Assembly (NCBI RefSeq): GCF_963681195.1
Contig: NZ_OY808997.1
Location: forward strand, 558,001-622,000
DNA from: Vibrio sp. 16
Lineage (GTDB): Bacteria; Pseudomonadota; Gammaproteobacteria; Enterobacterales; Vibrionaceae
Reading direction: 5' to 3'
DNA: 64,000 nucleotides
Both the position numbers and the translations under genes were made by a program. This document shows, one piece after another, positions 7,251 through 16,549 of the stretch (its first letter is position 1; each line of letters begins with the position of its first letter). The notes beneath the pieces were generated by a model that saw only the letters and a program-made list of their open reading frames with translations, searched no databases and was not told the origin of the DNA.

Positions 7251-9386
7251 ATGAGCGATTCGATGCAAGAGGAATTGCAAAAATTTGAGTTACCTACCCG
7301 AACGGATTTTCCGTGGGTGGGCAAAGTCATTACCGCGTTTGGTGTGGTGCTATCGCTGTTACATATTTGGTTCAATACCTTGTCGACCTTACCCGAGTTA
7401 TGGATTTCAGCAACGCACTTTGCGGGTTTTGCTGTGATTTGTGCGCTGTGGTACCCAGCCCATATTTCGCTAAAAAAGAGTAAGTTCGCGCTTGGGATCG
7501 ATGTGCTGATTGCGATTGCGGCGCTTGCTTGTCTGGTGTACATCCCGTTTGCGGAAGATGCGCTGTATGAGCGAGGAGTCAAGTTTGTCGCCAGTGATTG
7601 GTTTTTTGCCATTCTTGCTATTGCCATTGTTATCGAATTGATTCGTCGAACCATGGGTTGGTTTATTCCCATGCTGATCTTGGTTTGTTTAAGCTACGTG
7701 GTGGTGTGGGGACAGTGGGCAAGTGGCATTTTCCATTTCCCGGGTTTAAGCCTTGAAACATTGCTGTACCGCAGCTTTTACTCTTCTGAAGGTATGTTTG
7801 GTTCGATCTCTCGGATCAGCTGGACCTTCGTTTTCATGTTCATCTTGTTCGGCGCCTTCTTAGTGCGTTCAGGGGTGGGCGATTACATTATTGATGTTGC
7901 TCGCGCGGCCGCGGGTAAAATCATTGGTGGTCCTGGGTTTATCGCCGTGATCGGCTCTGGTTTAATGGGATCTGTCTCTGGCTCGAGTGTCGCGAACACA
8001 GTGTCTACTGGCGTTATTAGTATCCCTTTAATGCAAAAAGCGGGCTTTCCATCTCGATTTGCTGCAGGGGTTGAAGCCGCGGCATCCACTGGTGGGCAAC
8101 TGATGCCTCCTGTTATGGGGGCGGGTGCCTTCATTATGGCCTCTTACACGCAGATTCCTTATGTCGACATCATCGCGGTGTCGTTTATTCCTGCGCTGAT
8201 TTACTTTCTATCCGTAGCGTTTTTTGTCCGTATCGAAGCAAAGCGCAGCGGGGTACAAAAAGTAACGACGAGCGATGAGTCTCTGTTTAAGGTGCTGATT
8301 TCCGGTTGGCACAATCTGATTCCATTGGCTGTGTTGGTCACGCTATTGGTTCAGGGTTTTACACCTACCTATGCAGCTGGGCTGTCTATCATTTCCGTGG
8401 TTGTCGCGTCGTGGTTTTCCAAAAATCACAAAATGGGCCCTAGAGCGATCATCGAAGCGCTTTCCCAAGGGGCGAAAAACATGGCAACGACGGCGGTGTT
8501 ACTGGTGGGAATTGGCTTGGTCATTAACGTTATCAGTACCACGGGGATCGGAAACACCTTCTCGCTTATGATTGATGGCTGGGCGAATGGTGATTTGTTT
8601 ACCATGATCGTGTTGATTGCACTTGCTTCATTGGTACTCGGTATGGGGCTTCCTGTTACCGCAGCGTATATTGTGCTGGGTACGCTTTCAGCCCCGGCGT
8701 TGTACAAGTTGCTGGCTGAGAATCAGCTACTTGATCTGCTTGTGGCTGGTCAACTGCCTGAACAAGCAAAAGCGATCTTTATGCTTGCCGCACCTGACAA
8801 GCTAGCGCTCTTGAGTGCACCTATGACCCTTGAAACGGCAAAAGAGATGATAGCGCTTGTTCCCGCTGATTTCATGGAAACGTTACTAGAGCAAAGCCTT
8901 GGTTTAGAAGCGGTTGGCCTAGCGCTGCTGTCGGCCCACTTAATCATTTTCTGGCTTTCTCAAGACAGTAACGTGACGCCGCCAGTATGTTTGACCGCGT
9001 TTGCGGCGGCGACGATCGCTAAAACGCCACCAATGCGCACAGGTTTAATGGCATGGAAAATCGCCAAAGGGCTTTACTTGGTGCCTCTGCTGATTGCGTA
9101 TACCGGATTGGTCAGTTGGGATGTGACGTCAGTGCTTGTCACGGGTGTGTTTGCCATTGTCGGCACTTACGCTTTTATCGGTGCAATCGAAGGATACCTT
9201 GAGGGAGAACTCAATGTGCTAGTTCGTATTGGGTTGGTTGCGATTGGTTTGGCGCTCGTTTGGCCTGATGTACCGATCTGGATTCGCTTAGTGTTAAGTG
9301 GTGTGTTCATTGCGATTTTCCTTCACAGTGGTCGCCAATCTTCGACATTGGGCGTGAAGGAACCAGCGGACAAGGTGGCCAATTAA
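7251..9386 (+). CDS. TRAP transporter fused permease subunit (DctQM-like, TAXI type)
   Basis: Integral membrane protein of 711 residues combining the small (4-TM) and large (12-TM) TRAP subunits. ATG 7251 with GGAGTGG upstream is preferred to an in-frame GTG at 7188 that lies inside the hairpin. The first ~170 residues contain four hydrophobic helices; then the large domain carries the typical GSGLMGSVSGSSVANTV and GGQLMPPVMGAGAFIMA segments and a second GMGLPVTAAYIVLG repeat, the duplicated re-entrant substrate/Na+ region. It should import the ligand using the sodium or proton gradient together with the preceding binding protein. It is followed after one base by the oxidase gene, so all three are one operon. 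Confidence 0.93.
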   Translation: MSDSMQEELQKFELPTRTDFPWVGKVITAFGVVLSLLHIWFNTLSTLPELWISATHFAGFAVICALWYPAHISLKKSKFALGIDVLIAIAALACLVYIPFAEDALYERGVKFVASDWFFAILAIAIVIELIRRTMGWFIPMLILVCLSYVVVWGQWASGIFHFPGLSLETLLYRSFYSSEGMFGSISRISWTFVFMFILFGAFLVRSGVGDYIIDVARAAAGKIIGGPGFIAVIGSGLMGSVSGSSVANTVSTGVISIPLMQKAGFPSRFAAGVEAAASTGGQLMPPVMGAGAFIMASYTQIPYVDIIAVSFIPALIYFLSVAFFVRIEAKRSGVQKVTTSDESLFKVLISGWHNLIPLAVLVTLLVQGFTPTYAAGLSIISVVVASWFSKNHKMGPRAIIEALSQGAKNMATTAVLLVGIGLVINVISTTGIGNTFSLMIDGWANGDLFTMIVLIALASLVLGMGLPVTAAYIVLGTLSAPALYKLLAENQLLDLLVAGQLPEQAKAIFMLAAPDKLALLSAPMTLETAKEMIALVPADFMETLLEQSLGLEAVGLALLSAHLIIFWLSQDSNVTPPVCLTAFAAATIAKTPPMRTGLMAWKIAKGLYLVPLLIAYTGLVSWDVTSVLVTGVFAIVGTYAFIGAIEGYLEGELNVLVRIGLVAIGLALVWPDVPIWIRLVLSGVFIAIFLHSGRQSSTLGVKEPADKVAN

Positions 9387-9387
9387 C

Positions 9388-10608
9388 ATGAGTATGGAAC
9401 GAGTGTACGACTATGTGGTTGTAGGTGGCGGGATCGTCGGTGTGTCTACCGCTTGGCAACTCAAACAGTCCCAGCCTGATAAAACCATCCTATTGATTGA
9501 AAAAGAGTCGGGATTTGCCCATCACCAAACGGGGCATAACAGCGGTGTTATTCACGCGGGTGTCTATTATCAACCGGGAAGCCTCAAAGCTGAGTTTTGT
9601 AAACGAGGGGTAGAGCGGACGATCGATTTCTGCCGTCAGCACAATATAGCGGTCGAGAACTGCGGTAAATTGTTGGTCGCGACAAATGATGTGGAGCTGC
9701 AACGGATGCATGCCCTCTACCAACGCTGTGATGAGAATGGGATTGAAGTTGACCTGTTGGACCAAGCTCAGCTAAGTTTGGCTGAGCCGAATATCACAGG
9801 GCTTGGTGCTATTTACGTTAAATCGACCAGCATAGTGGATTACAAACTAGTCACCGCTCAGATGGCCAAGGAGTTTGTCGAACTCGGTGGAGAGGTGCAA
9901 CTTGAATCGGAAGTGATTGCGGCTCAAGAGACCAGTGATGACATCTATCTCACTTGTATGAGCAAAGGCGAAAGCTCGGTGGTGGTGGGTAAGTTCTTAA
10001 TCACGTGTTCGGGTCTGATGGCCGATCGAATGACCAAGATGTTATCTATTGAGACTGACTTTCAAATCGTGCCTTATCGCGGGGAGTATTATCGACTTGA
10101 TTCCAAGCATAATGGCATAGTGAACCATCTTATATACCCCATTCCTGACCCTGATTTACCATTTCTGGGCGTACACCTCACCAGAATGATTGATGGTTCG
10201 GTGACGGTGGGGCCTAATGCCGTTCAGGGTTGGAAGCGGGAAGGGTATGGGGCGATCAATTTTAGCCTCAAAGACACTATGCAGATGCTGCGTTTCAGTG
10301 GCTTTTGGAAAGTGACAGCGAAACACCTCAAAACTGGGCTGGTGGAATTTAAAAACTCATGGTGGAAGCCCGGCTACTTGAAACTAGTTAACAAGTATTG
10401 CCCTAGCATTCAACTCAGTGATCTGAAGCCTTATCCTGCCGGCATTCGCGCTCAGGCGGTGATGAAAGATGGTACGCTCGTTCATGACTTTCTGTTTGCC
10501 GAAAGCCCTCGCAGTTTGCATGTTTGCAACGCACCATCTCCTGCTGCGACTTCAGCGATGCCTATTGGTGAATATATCTGCCAAAAGGTCATCGCTAAAG
10601 TGGGGTAA
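9388..10608 (+). CDS. lhgO: L-2-hydroxyglutarate oxidase (LhgO family)
   Basis: FAD-dependent oxidoreductase of 406 residues of the DAO superfamily. The N-terminal Rossmann motif VVGGGIVGVSTAWQL and the downstream HHQTGHNSGVIHAGVYYQPGSLKA segment are diagnostic of LhgO. The family oxidises L-2-hydroxyglutarate to 2-oxoglutarate at the membrane, passing electrons to quinone. The start codon sits 2 bp after the permease stop, and the upstream SD is weak (AAGGTGG), consistent with translational coupling. Placement in a regulated import operon, rather than next to a csiD/gab-type lysine degradation cluster, suggests use of external 2-hydroxyglutarate (inference). Confidence 0.9.
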   Translation: MSMERVYDYVVVGGGIVGVSTAWQLKQSQPDKTILLIEKESGFAHHQTGHNSGVIHAGVYYQPGSLKAEFCKRGVERTIDFCRQHNIAVENCGKLLVATNDVELQRMHALYQRCDENGIEVDLLDQAQLSLAEPNITGLGAIYVKSTSIVDYKLVTAQMAKEFVELGGEVQLESEVIAAQETSDDIYLTCMSKGESSVVVGKFLITCSGLMADRMTKMLSIETDFQIVPYRGEYYRLDSKHNGIVNHLIYPIPDPDLPFLGVHLTRMIDGSVTVGPNAVQGWKREGYGAINFSLKDTMQMLRFSGFWKVTAKHLKTGLVEFKNSWWKPGYLKLVNKYCPSIQLSDLKPYPAGIRAQAVMKDGTLVHDFLFAESPRSLHVCNAPSPAATSAMPIGEYICQKVIAKVG

Positions 10609-10614
10609 GTGAAG

Positions 10615-11070
10615 TTAAGGGGTTGGAATGGTGATGAAGGTTGCGTCAAATACGCTTCTATCACCTTCTGACAACTTAGCCTGATAATTAACTGCTTGCT
10701 GGTAGTGCTCTGCGGCTTGCGCGTTGTGATCGGATATAGATAACGCGTGGCTTAATACCGCGTTGGTGAATGCTTGAATCCAGTCTGCTCCTTCACCGTC
10801 AAAGTGTTCAAACGCGCTTTGGGCAAATGATAGGCTTAGCTCTGATCCGCTGATACAAAGCGCTCTTGCAACGGCGAGTTCAGCAAGATGTATGTTGTCT
10901 GCCGTACCGACGCTTGACCAATGATAGAGCGAAGTAAAGGCAACCGTGAGTAATCGTTGCTGCTCTTGTGTTGTACTGGCTTTTTCAGACAAGCTCCAAA
11001 ACTCATTATTACTTTCAATCGCGAAGTAGCGGTTTAGGCGAGTGATGTCATCCTGTGTCGGTTTTGCCAT
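10615..11070 (-). CDS. Conserved hypothetical protein, helical, TPR-like
   Basis: Soluble protein of 151 residues starting MAKPTQDDI. An upstream in-frame ATG at 11133 exists, but AAGGA lies 6 bp before the 11070 start. It is almost all helix, with repeated short helices of TPR spacing (LAELAVARALCISG, ALSHALSISDHNAQAAEHYQQAVNYQAKLSEGD) and no signal peptide or catalytic motif. I do not recognise a named family. It converges on lhgO with only 6 bp between the stop codons, and stands alone downstream of a PTS terminator, so context gives no function. Confidence 0.7.
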   Translation of the reverse strand: MAKPTQDDITRLNRYFAIESNNEFWSLSEKASTTQEQQRLLTVAFTSLYHWSSVGTADNIHLAELAVARALCISGSELSLSFAQSAFEHFDGEGADWIQAFTNAVLSHALSISDHNAQAAEHYQQAVNYQAKLSEGDRSVFDATFITIPTP

Positions 11071-11214
11071 GAGACGTCCTTTTGTTATTTTTGGATTGAT
11101 AGATATAGGCTGAACTTCCATGGTATTTATCATTAGCAGAAAAGTACGATTGCTAAATAAGTTGTTGGAAACACGTTAGGTTTTTAATGCAAGAGAGCTG
11201 CAAATGATGGAATG

Positions 11215-11245
11215 AAAAAGCCCGAGCATCTATATGCTCGGGCTT
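11215..11245 (-). terminator. Rho-independent terminator of the IIA-IIBC PTS operon
   Basis: A perfect 12-bp stem (AAGCCCGAGCAT / ATGCTCGGGCTT) with a 4-nt loop, followed on the minus strand by a U-run, lies 18 bp past the IIBC stop codon. Confidence 0.9.
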
Positions 11246-11262
11246 GTTTTTCATCGAGTGAG

Positions 11263-12660
11263 TTAAGCTTGAATTAACTCTGCGGCTTTCTTCATTGCTT
11301 CTTTGGTTGAGCACTCAACCACGTTCGCGTTAGCAAAGCGCTGTGCGTCTTTGACTTGAATGTCGTGAGCGAGAATTACCAGCTTCGCGTTTGCGACATC
11401 TAGGTCAGTGATGCGGTTCTGAATGCCGTTTTGACCTTGAGTTTCTACCTTAATCTTAATGCCTGCTGCGGCGCCTGCTTTCTCTAGCGCTTTCGCTGCC
11501 ATGAAAGTGTGTGCCACACCTGATGGGCAACATGTTACCGCTACTACGTCGTACTCACCTTCACCTGCTGCTGGAGCCGCTTGAGCTTGTACAGGTGCAG
11601 CTTGTTCGATTTCTTCATCTGACTCTTCAGCCACTGGTTTCCAGAAGCCTACGATAAGTGCAGTCGTTAGCGAGCCTAGTGCAATACCAACCACGTACAT
11701 TGGAATGTTGCTTGATACAGGCGCCGTGATTAGACCGCCCCATGGTGCGTGTAGTAGAACGTCTGTTAGGAAACCGAACACACAGCCAACGATACCACCG
11801 GCAACGATTGAAGGAAGTACGCGCATTGGGTCATTCGCTGCGAATGGAATCGCGCCTTCAGAGATACCGATAGAGCCCATGATTGCGGCAGCTTTACCTG
11901 CCTCTTGCTCTTGCTTAGTGAACTTCTTCTTGAATAGGAAGGTTGCTAGTGCCATGCCTAGAGGAGGCGTACAGATTGCGATACCAACACCACCCATTAG
12001 CCATGGTTGAGTGTCTACTTGAGTTTGAGCAAATAGCGTCGCGACTTTGTTGATTGGACCGCCCATATCGAACGCCGTCATACCACCAAGAATCGTACCT
12101 AGAACCACTTTAGAGGCGCCAGCCATTGAAGCTAGGAACTCGTTCATAGATGCCATGAACAGTTTGATTGGCTCACCGATACCCCATAAAACGATACCTG
12201 CGGAGATAAGCGTACCGATAAGTGGGTAGATGAAATAAGCGCCGAGCGCCGTCATGTTCGCTGAAAGTGGGATCTTCTTAAGTTGGAATACCACACCACC
12301 GGCAATGAAACCTGCAACGATACAACCTAAGAAACCGCCGCCCATATCCGCCATAATGCCAGAAGAGATCATCGCTGGTGCAAGTGCTGGTTTATCAGCA
12401 ATAGAATAGCCAATGAAGCCACCCAAAATAATTGGGAACAGCACCAGACCTTTAATACCGATATTAGAAATATCAGCCAATAAACCGTCTGCTGGAACCG
12501 CACCTTTACCTGATGCCATTACCGCTAATGCCAGAAGTACACCACCCGCAACAATAAATGGAAGCATATGAGAAGTACCAAATAAAAGGTGTCCTTTCAT
12601 GGTGCCGAGTAGTTTTTTAAAATCGCTATTGTTAGTAGCTTGAGTTGTTAGGGTACTCAT
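11263..12660 (-). CDS. PTS fructose-family permease, IIC-IIB order
   Basis: Sugar PTS permease of 465 residues. The IIC membrane domain occupies ~20-340 with typical HLLFGTSHMLPFIVAGG, DMGGPINKVA and GISEGAIPFAANDP motifs. An Ala/Pro/Glu linker leads to a IIB domain ~369-465 with the phospho-cysteine in VTCCPSGVAHT (about C377). It has no IIA, which is supplied by the gene 12 bp upstream. The domain order resembles FrwC/FrwB-type or split fructose-like systems. The substrate is uncertain: fructose, mannose or a related hexose or polyol. It is very similar in motif wording to the IIABC at 19078-20943, suggesting duplication. Confidence 0.9.
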   Translation of the reverse strand: MSTLTTQATNNSDFKKLLGTMKGHLLFGTSHMLPFIVAGGVLLALAVMASGKGAVPADGLLADISNIGIKGLVLFPIILGGFIGYSIADKPALAPAMISSGIMADMGGGFLGCIVAGFIAGGVVFQLKKIPLSANMTALGAYFIYPLIGTLISAGIVLWGIGEPIKLFMASMNEFLASMAGASKVVLGTILGGMTAFDMGGPINKVATLFAQTQVDTQPWLMGGVGIAICTPPLGMALATFLFKKKFTKQEQEAGKAAAIMGSIGISEGAIPFAANDPMRVLPSIVAGGIVGCVFGFLTDVLLHAPWGGLITAPVSSNIPMYVVGIALGSLTTALIVGFWKPVAEESDEEIEQAAPVQAQAAPAAGEGEYDVVAVTCCPSGVAHTFMAAKALEKAGAAAGIKIKVETQGQNGIQNRITDLDVANAKLVILAHDIQVKDAQRFANANVVECSTKEAMKKAAELIQA

Positions 12661-12672
12661 AATTACTACGCC

Positions 12673-13113
12673 TTATGAATTAGTTAAAATATTAAGGATT
12701 TGTTGTTCGTCTTTTGCGTTTTGGACCTCTTCAATAAACTCTTCGCTAAATTTTCCGAATAGTTCTTGAAGAACATAAATATGATGATCGGCGCCGTTAT
12801 CCGGTGATGCGATCATAAAAAATAGGCTGGGTTTGATGCCGTCTTCATCGCCGTATTCGATGCCTTCATGCTTTACGCCGACGGCAATAGCAGGGTTAGT
12901 AACGGCTTGGCTTTTGGCATGCGGGTAAGCAATGCCATCCATAGAGGTGACGCTTAAGGATTCACGCGTTTCAATATCATTCAAGAATGCGGATTTGTTA
13001 TTAATACGCTCGTTATTGAATAACATTTCTGCAAGCTCTTCGAAGGCTTCTTTTTTATTATTTGCTTGAAGGTTGACTTTAATTAAATTGACGTTGGTTA
13101 GTTCGGTAATCAT
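12673..13113 (-). CDS. PTS EIIA, fructose/nitrogen type
   Basis: Cytoplasmic phosphocarrier of 146 residues with the EIIA-Fru/Ntr fold. The active histidine is H65 in DGIAYPHAK, and the downstream FFMIASPDNGADHHI segment is typical of fructose-family IIA. It should pass phosphate from HPr or FPr to the IIB domain of the following gene. It is first in a two-gene operon (12 bp gap) whose upstream region has two CRP-like sites. Confidence 0.9.
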   Translation of the reverse strand: MITELTNVNLIKVNLQANNKKEAFEELAEMLFNNERINNKSAFLNDIETRESLSVTSMDGIAYPHAKSQAVTNPAIAVGVKHEGIEYGDEDGIKPSLFFMIASPDNGADHHIYVLQELFGKFSEEFIEEVQNAKDEQQILNILTNS

Positions 13114-13224
13114 TTGTTTTACTCATCAGTGCTTATGCAATGGAGTTAATTTAATCCTTGCCGCTAAACTCGGAAATAGTAAAAAAAATCCAACTACTAG
13201 ACTTTTGTATCCGCTAATTTTAAG

Positions 13225-13240
13225 TGTGATAGGCGTCATT
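13225..13240. promoter_or_regulatory. Putative CRP site (TGTGA-N6-TCATT)
   Basis: Eight of ten conserved CRP positions match. It is centred ~119 bp upstream of the EIIA start and 23 bp from a stronger site, about two helical turns, which fits catabolite control of a PTS operon. Confidence 0.5.
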
Positions 13241-13247
13241 TTTAGCC

Positions 13248-13263
13248 TGTGTTAACGGTCACA
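13248..13263. promoter_or_regulatory. Putative CRP site (TGTGT-N6-TCACA)
   Basis: TGTGTTAACGGTCACA matches nine of ten conserved CRP positions. It is ~142 bp upstream of the EIIA gene. A short palindrome CGTGAATCACG follows at 13271-13281 and may bind another regulator. Confidence 0.65.
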
Positions 13264-13296
13264 AAATAAACGTGAATCACGAAATAGAAAGAGATA

Positions 13297-13319
13297 AAAA
13301 AGCCCCGCATAAGCAGGGC
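13297..13319 (-). terminator. Terminator after manA
   Basis: On the minus strand GCCCTGC-TTAT-GCGGGGC forms a 7-bp stem with one U-G wobble followed by six U residues, 44 bp past the manA stop. The wobble pairs only in this orientation, which fixes the direction. Confidence 0.85.
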
Positions 13320-13362
13320 AATAAACGAGTGCTGACCTTGGGGGAAGGCAGGAGCACAGTCG

Positions 13363-14580
13363 TTAACTGTAAGCGCGAGCGACTCGACCTGCGCAAGCTA
13401 TGGTGTATTGCTCAGCGTAAGCAGGAATAAATACCGACTTGCCCTTTTCGATGACGCACTGCTCACCGCAAATGTGGGTTAGGAGCATGGCTTCATCCAG
13501 AGGAAGCAGTATTTCAGCGCCTTGTGTCTTAATTTCTCGCCGTTCGGAGTGTTCAATAATGGCGAATTTAAAATCTTCGACCGGAATTGGGTATTCGAGC
13601 ATGCCGTTGTTCTGTGTCGGCTCTAACAACAGGCTATCGAGTCGTTTTTCGTTAAAGCGAGTGCAAGAAACCAGCTCTTTCACATCCATGTATTTTGGCG
13701 TGAGTCCGGCGCGCAGCACATTGTCGGAGTTTGCCATGATCTCGAGTCCAGTACCTTTGATATAGGCATGAGGCGTTTCTGCATCTAAATACATTGCTTG
13801 GCCAGGTTTTAAAACGATCACATTGAGGATCAATGGAGCAAACAGACCCACATCGCCCGGGTACTGCTCTTCAAGTTCCACAATCAGGTTAAACAGTGGC
13901 GTTGGCGACTGCTTGGCTTTTATGATCAGCTTCATTAATGCCACTTCTCTCTGCTTACCTTGCAGTGATAACAAGGCTGAGAAGAAGTTTGCTAAACCAT
14001 TAGGGCTTTGATCGCCTGACAGATCGTTCACCAGCGAATTGAGTTCAGGAATATCAAGGTAGTTGAAATGGGCAAGGATCTCGTTAATCGGTCTAAAGCC
14101 ATTCATCGCCGTGTAGTCGGTTAACGCATAAACAAGCTCAGGTTTGTGGTTGGCATCTTTGTAGTTGCGCTGGCTTGCAGAAAGTGGAATACCTTGCTGC
14201 TCTTCACGTTTAAACCCAAACTCCGCCTGATGTTTGTTCGGATGGACTTGAATCGAGAGCGCTTTTTCGGCCGCGAGCACTTTAAACAGGTAAGGTAGTT
14301 CACCAAAGCGGCGAGCAATCTTATCACTCAAAAACAGATTAAGGTTTTGGCCGATTAGATTAGACAGTTTGGTCTGCTTGGTTCCAGTATCCACCAGTGA
14401 GCAACCATTTGGGTGTGCGCCCATCCAGATCTCGGCTTGTGGCTCACCTGACGCGTTTGCAGTGCCAAATAGTTGAGTAAACGAAGATGGGCTGCCCCAT
14501 GCGTAGTTTTGAATCACGTTTGTCATCGGGTAAAACACACGCTCAAACAACGATTCAGTATTGATAGGTAGTTCAGACAT
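13363..14580 (-). CDS. manA: Mannose-6-phosphate isomerase, class I
   Basis: Zinc-dependent cupin enzyme of 405 residues that converts mannose-6-phosphate to fructose-6-phosphate. Key segments are NYAWGSPSSFTQLFG at the N-terminus, the metal-binding QVHPNKHQAE, and ETPHAYIKGTGLEIMANSDNVLRAGLTPKY. MSELP at 14580 is chosen because GGTGA lies 6 bp upstream; the ATG at 14592 lacks an SD. It follows the IIABC permease gene by 64 bp on the same strand, so the pair looks like a mannose import and isomerisation operon (manPA-like). Confidence 0.94.
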   Translation of the reverse strand: MSELPINTESLFERVFYPMTNVIQNYAWGSPSSFTQLFGTANASGEPQAEIWMGAHPNGCSLVDTGTKQTKLSNLIGQNLNLFLSDKIARRFGELPYLFKVLAAEKALSIQVHPNKHQAEFGFKREEQQGIPLSASQRNYKDANHKPELVYALTDYTAMNGFRPINEILAHFNYLDIPELNSLVNDLSGDQSPNGLANFFSALLSLQGKQREVALMKLIIKAKQSPTPLFNLIVELEEQYPGDVGLFAPLILNVIVLKPGQAMYLDAETPHAYIKGTGLEIMANSDNVLRAGLTPKYMDVKELVSCTRFNEKRLDSLLLEPTQNNGMLEYPIPVEDFKFAIIEHSERREIKTQGAEILLPLDEAMLLTHICGEQCVIEKGKSVFIPAYAEQYTIACAGRVARAYS

Positions 14581-14644
14581 AGAGATCACCATAAAGAGAA
14601 AAGTGGCTTGGACGTGTTGCCCAAGCCAATATCAAAGGGAAGAG

Positions 14645-16549
14645 TTAAGCCGCAGCAGCGGTGTATTTCGCTTTGCGAAGGTTCTTTAAGGTGATGCAAG
14701 TTAGAGCGGTTACGCCCGCACCTGCTGCCATACAAACAAGGGCGAGCAGTGGGTAGTTCATTGCACCAAGTAGAGCGACAACTGGGCCACCGTGAGCAAC
14801 GCTGTTAGTAATGCCGAATGAGAACGCCATCACGGCAGCAACCATAGAGCCCAATACGTTGGCAGGAATTACCGACATAGGATCTTGCGCCGCAAATGGA
14901 ATCGCACCTTCAGAGATGCCAACTAAGCCCATTGCGCCTGCCGCTTTTCCTGCTTCAATTTCAGAAGATTCAAACAGCTCAAACTTACGACCCAGTACCG
15001 TTGCCAGAGCCATACCTAATGGCGCGACAGGGATTGCACATGCCATTGCACCCATAAATTGAGTTTGGCCGCTTGCAATCATGCCGACAGAGAATAGGAA
15101 CGCGACCTTGTTAAATGGACCGCCCATATCAAAGCCAGCCATGCCGCCGAGTACGATACCCAGTAGAACCACGTTGCCTGTGCTCATGCTAGTAAGCAGT
15201 GCGGTCAAACTGTCCATCAATCCTGCGATTGGAGCGCCAATAACAAAGATAAACAGACCGGCAATAAACAGTGAGCCTGTGATCGGGGCGATCATGATTG
15301 GCACAAGAGGTTGAATGAACTTGTGGTAGTTGATGGAGGTAATGAACTTAACGAAGTAGCCCACGAGTAGACCTGCAACGATAGCACCAATGAAGCCTGT
15401 TCCAGCTTCAGCGCCATAAAACGATCCGTTGTTGGCAATCCAGCCGCCAATCAGACCAGGTGCGAGTGCTGGGCGATCGGCGATGGCGTAGGCGATGTAA
15501 CCGGCAAGAATTGGGATCATCAGGGTGAAGGCAACCACGCCGACCTCTAAGATTTGATTCCACATGCTGCCTGCAGGAATTGCCATACCCGCTTCCGTTG
15601 GTTCACCACCAACTGCTAGAGCAAGAGCAATTAGAAGCCCCCCCGTCACCACGAATGGGATCATGTGTGATACGCCGTTCATTAAGTAACGGTATAGATC
15701 AGAACGTGCTTGAGACGCTTTATCAGAGACTGATTGCCCAGTGCTGGTGGCCTCGGCTTGGTAAGCTGGAGCATTCAGCGCTTGCGTAATCAAACCTTGC
15801 GCGTCACGAATCGGCGCTTTTACGTTCGTTTTTATGACTCGTTTACCAGCGAAGCGTGCCATATCCACTTGTTTATCACAGGCGACAACAATCGCATCCG
15901 CGCGAGCAATCTCTTCTTCGGTAGGGCTATTTTTCACGCCGATAGAGCCGTTGGTTTCGACTTTGACCTCAAAACCCATAGCATGTGCGCCTTTTTCTAA
16001 CGCTTCCGCTGCGAGGTAAGTGTGGGCAACGCCTGCGGGGCAGCCAGTAACGCCAATGATAAAGCCTTTGGTGCTGTCTAAAGGTTGCGCTTGTTCGGTT
16101 TGCGGTTTTTGAAGCAGCAACTCAAGTGCTTGCTGGGGAGAGGTTGCATTGATAAAGCGTTCAACAAAGCCATCTTCAATCAGCTTGGATGAGAGTTCTG
16201 CCAACACTTGGATATGGTGATCATCACCGCCATCAGGAGAAGCAATCATAAAAAAGAGTGTTGATGGCTGGCCGTCATCTGCGCCGTATTCGATACCTGC
16301 TTTGCGAACGCCGATAACAACGGCAGGTTCAAGCACGGCTGCACTTTTGGCGTGCGGGATGGCAATGCCTTCCTCAAAGCCCGTGTTACCCTCAGCTTCG
16401 CGTTTTAGAATGTCTGCCAAAAAATCGCTTTTATTGGAAATTCGACCTTGTTGGTATAGCACCTCGACAAGCTCTTCAAACACCTCTTGTTTGGAGGTGG
16501 CCTCAAGCTCAAGCTTAATTAGATTTTCATTGATCAATTTGGTGATCAT
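14645..16549 (-). CDS. manP: PTS fructose-family permease IIABC, probably mannose
   Basis: Complete PTS permease of 634 residues in the order IIA-IIB-IIC. IIA ~1-150 has H66 in EEGIAIPHAK; IIB ~162-260 has C170 in VTGCPAGVAHTYLAA; IIC ~285-625 carries GVSHMIPFVVTGGLLIALA, DMGGPFNKVA and GISEGAIPFAAQDP. It is encoded just before manA and divergently from an AraC regulator, the arrangement I know for a Vibrio mannose PTS. The symbol reflects that context; the sequence alone would only say fructose superfamily. Confidence 0.88.
   Translation of the reverse strand: MITKLINENLIKLELEATSKQEVFEELVEVLYQQGRISNKSDFLADILKREAEGNTGFEEGIAIPHAKSAAVLEPAVVIGVRKAGIEYGADDGQPSTLFFMIASPDGGDDHHIQVLAELSSKLIEDGFVERFINATSPQQALELLLQKPQTEQAQPLDSTKGFIIGVTGCPAGVAHTYLAAEALEKGAHAMGFEVKVETNGSIGVKNSPTEEEIARADAIVVACDKQVDMARFAGKRVIKTNVKAPIRDAQGLITQALNAPAYQAEATSTGQSVSDKASQARSDLYRYLMNGVSHMIPFVVTGGLLIALALAVGGEPTEAGMAIPAGSMWNQILEVGVVAFTLMIPILAGYIAYAIADRPALAPGLIGGWIANNGSFYGAEAGTGFIGAIVAGLLVGYFVKFITSINYHKFIQPLVPIMIAPITGSLFIAGLFIFVIGAPIAGLMDSLTALLTSMSTGNVVLLGIVLGGMAGFDMGGPFNKVAFLFSVGMIASGQTQFMGAMACAIPVAPLGMALATVLGRKFELFESSEIEAGKAAGAMGLVGISEGAIPFAAQDPMSVIPANVLGSMVAAVMAFSFGITNSVAHGGPVVALLGAMNYPLLALVCMAAGAGVTALTCITLKNLRKAKYTAAAA

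Noticed and set aside
7160..7672. 170-codon minus-strand frame antisense to the TRAP permease
   Set aside because: It is the complement of hydrophobic permease codons and has no SD or family pattern.
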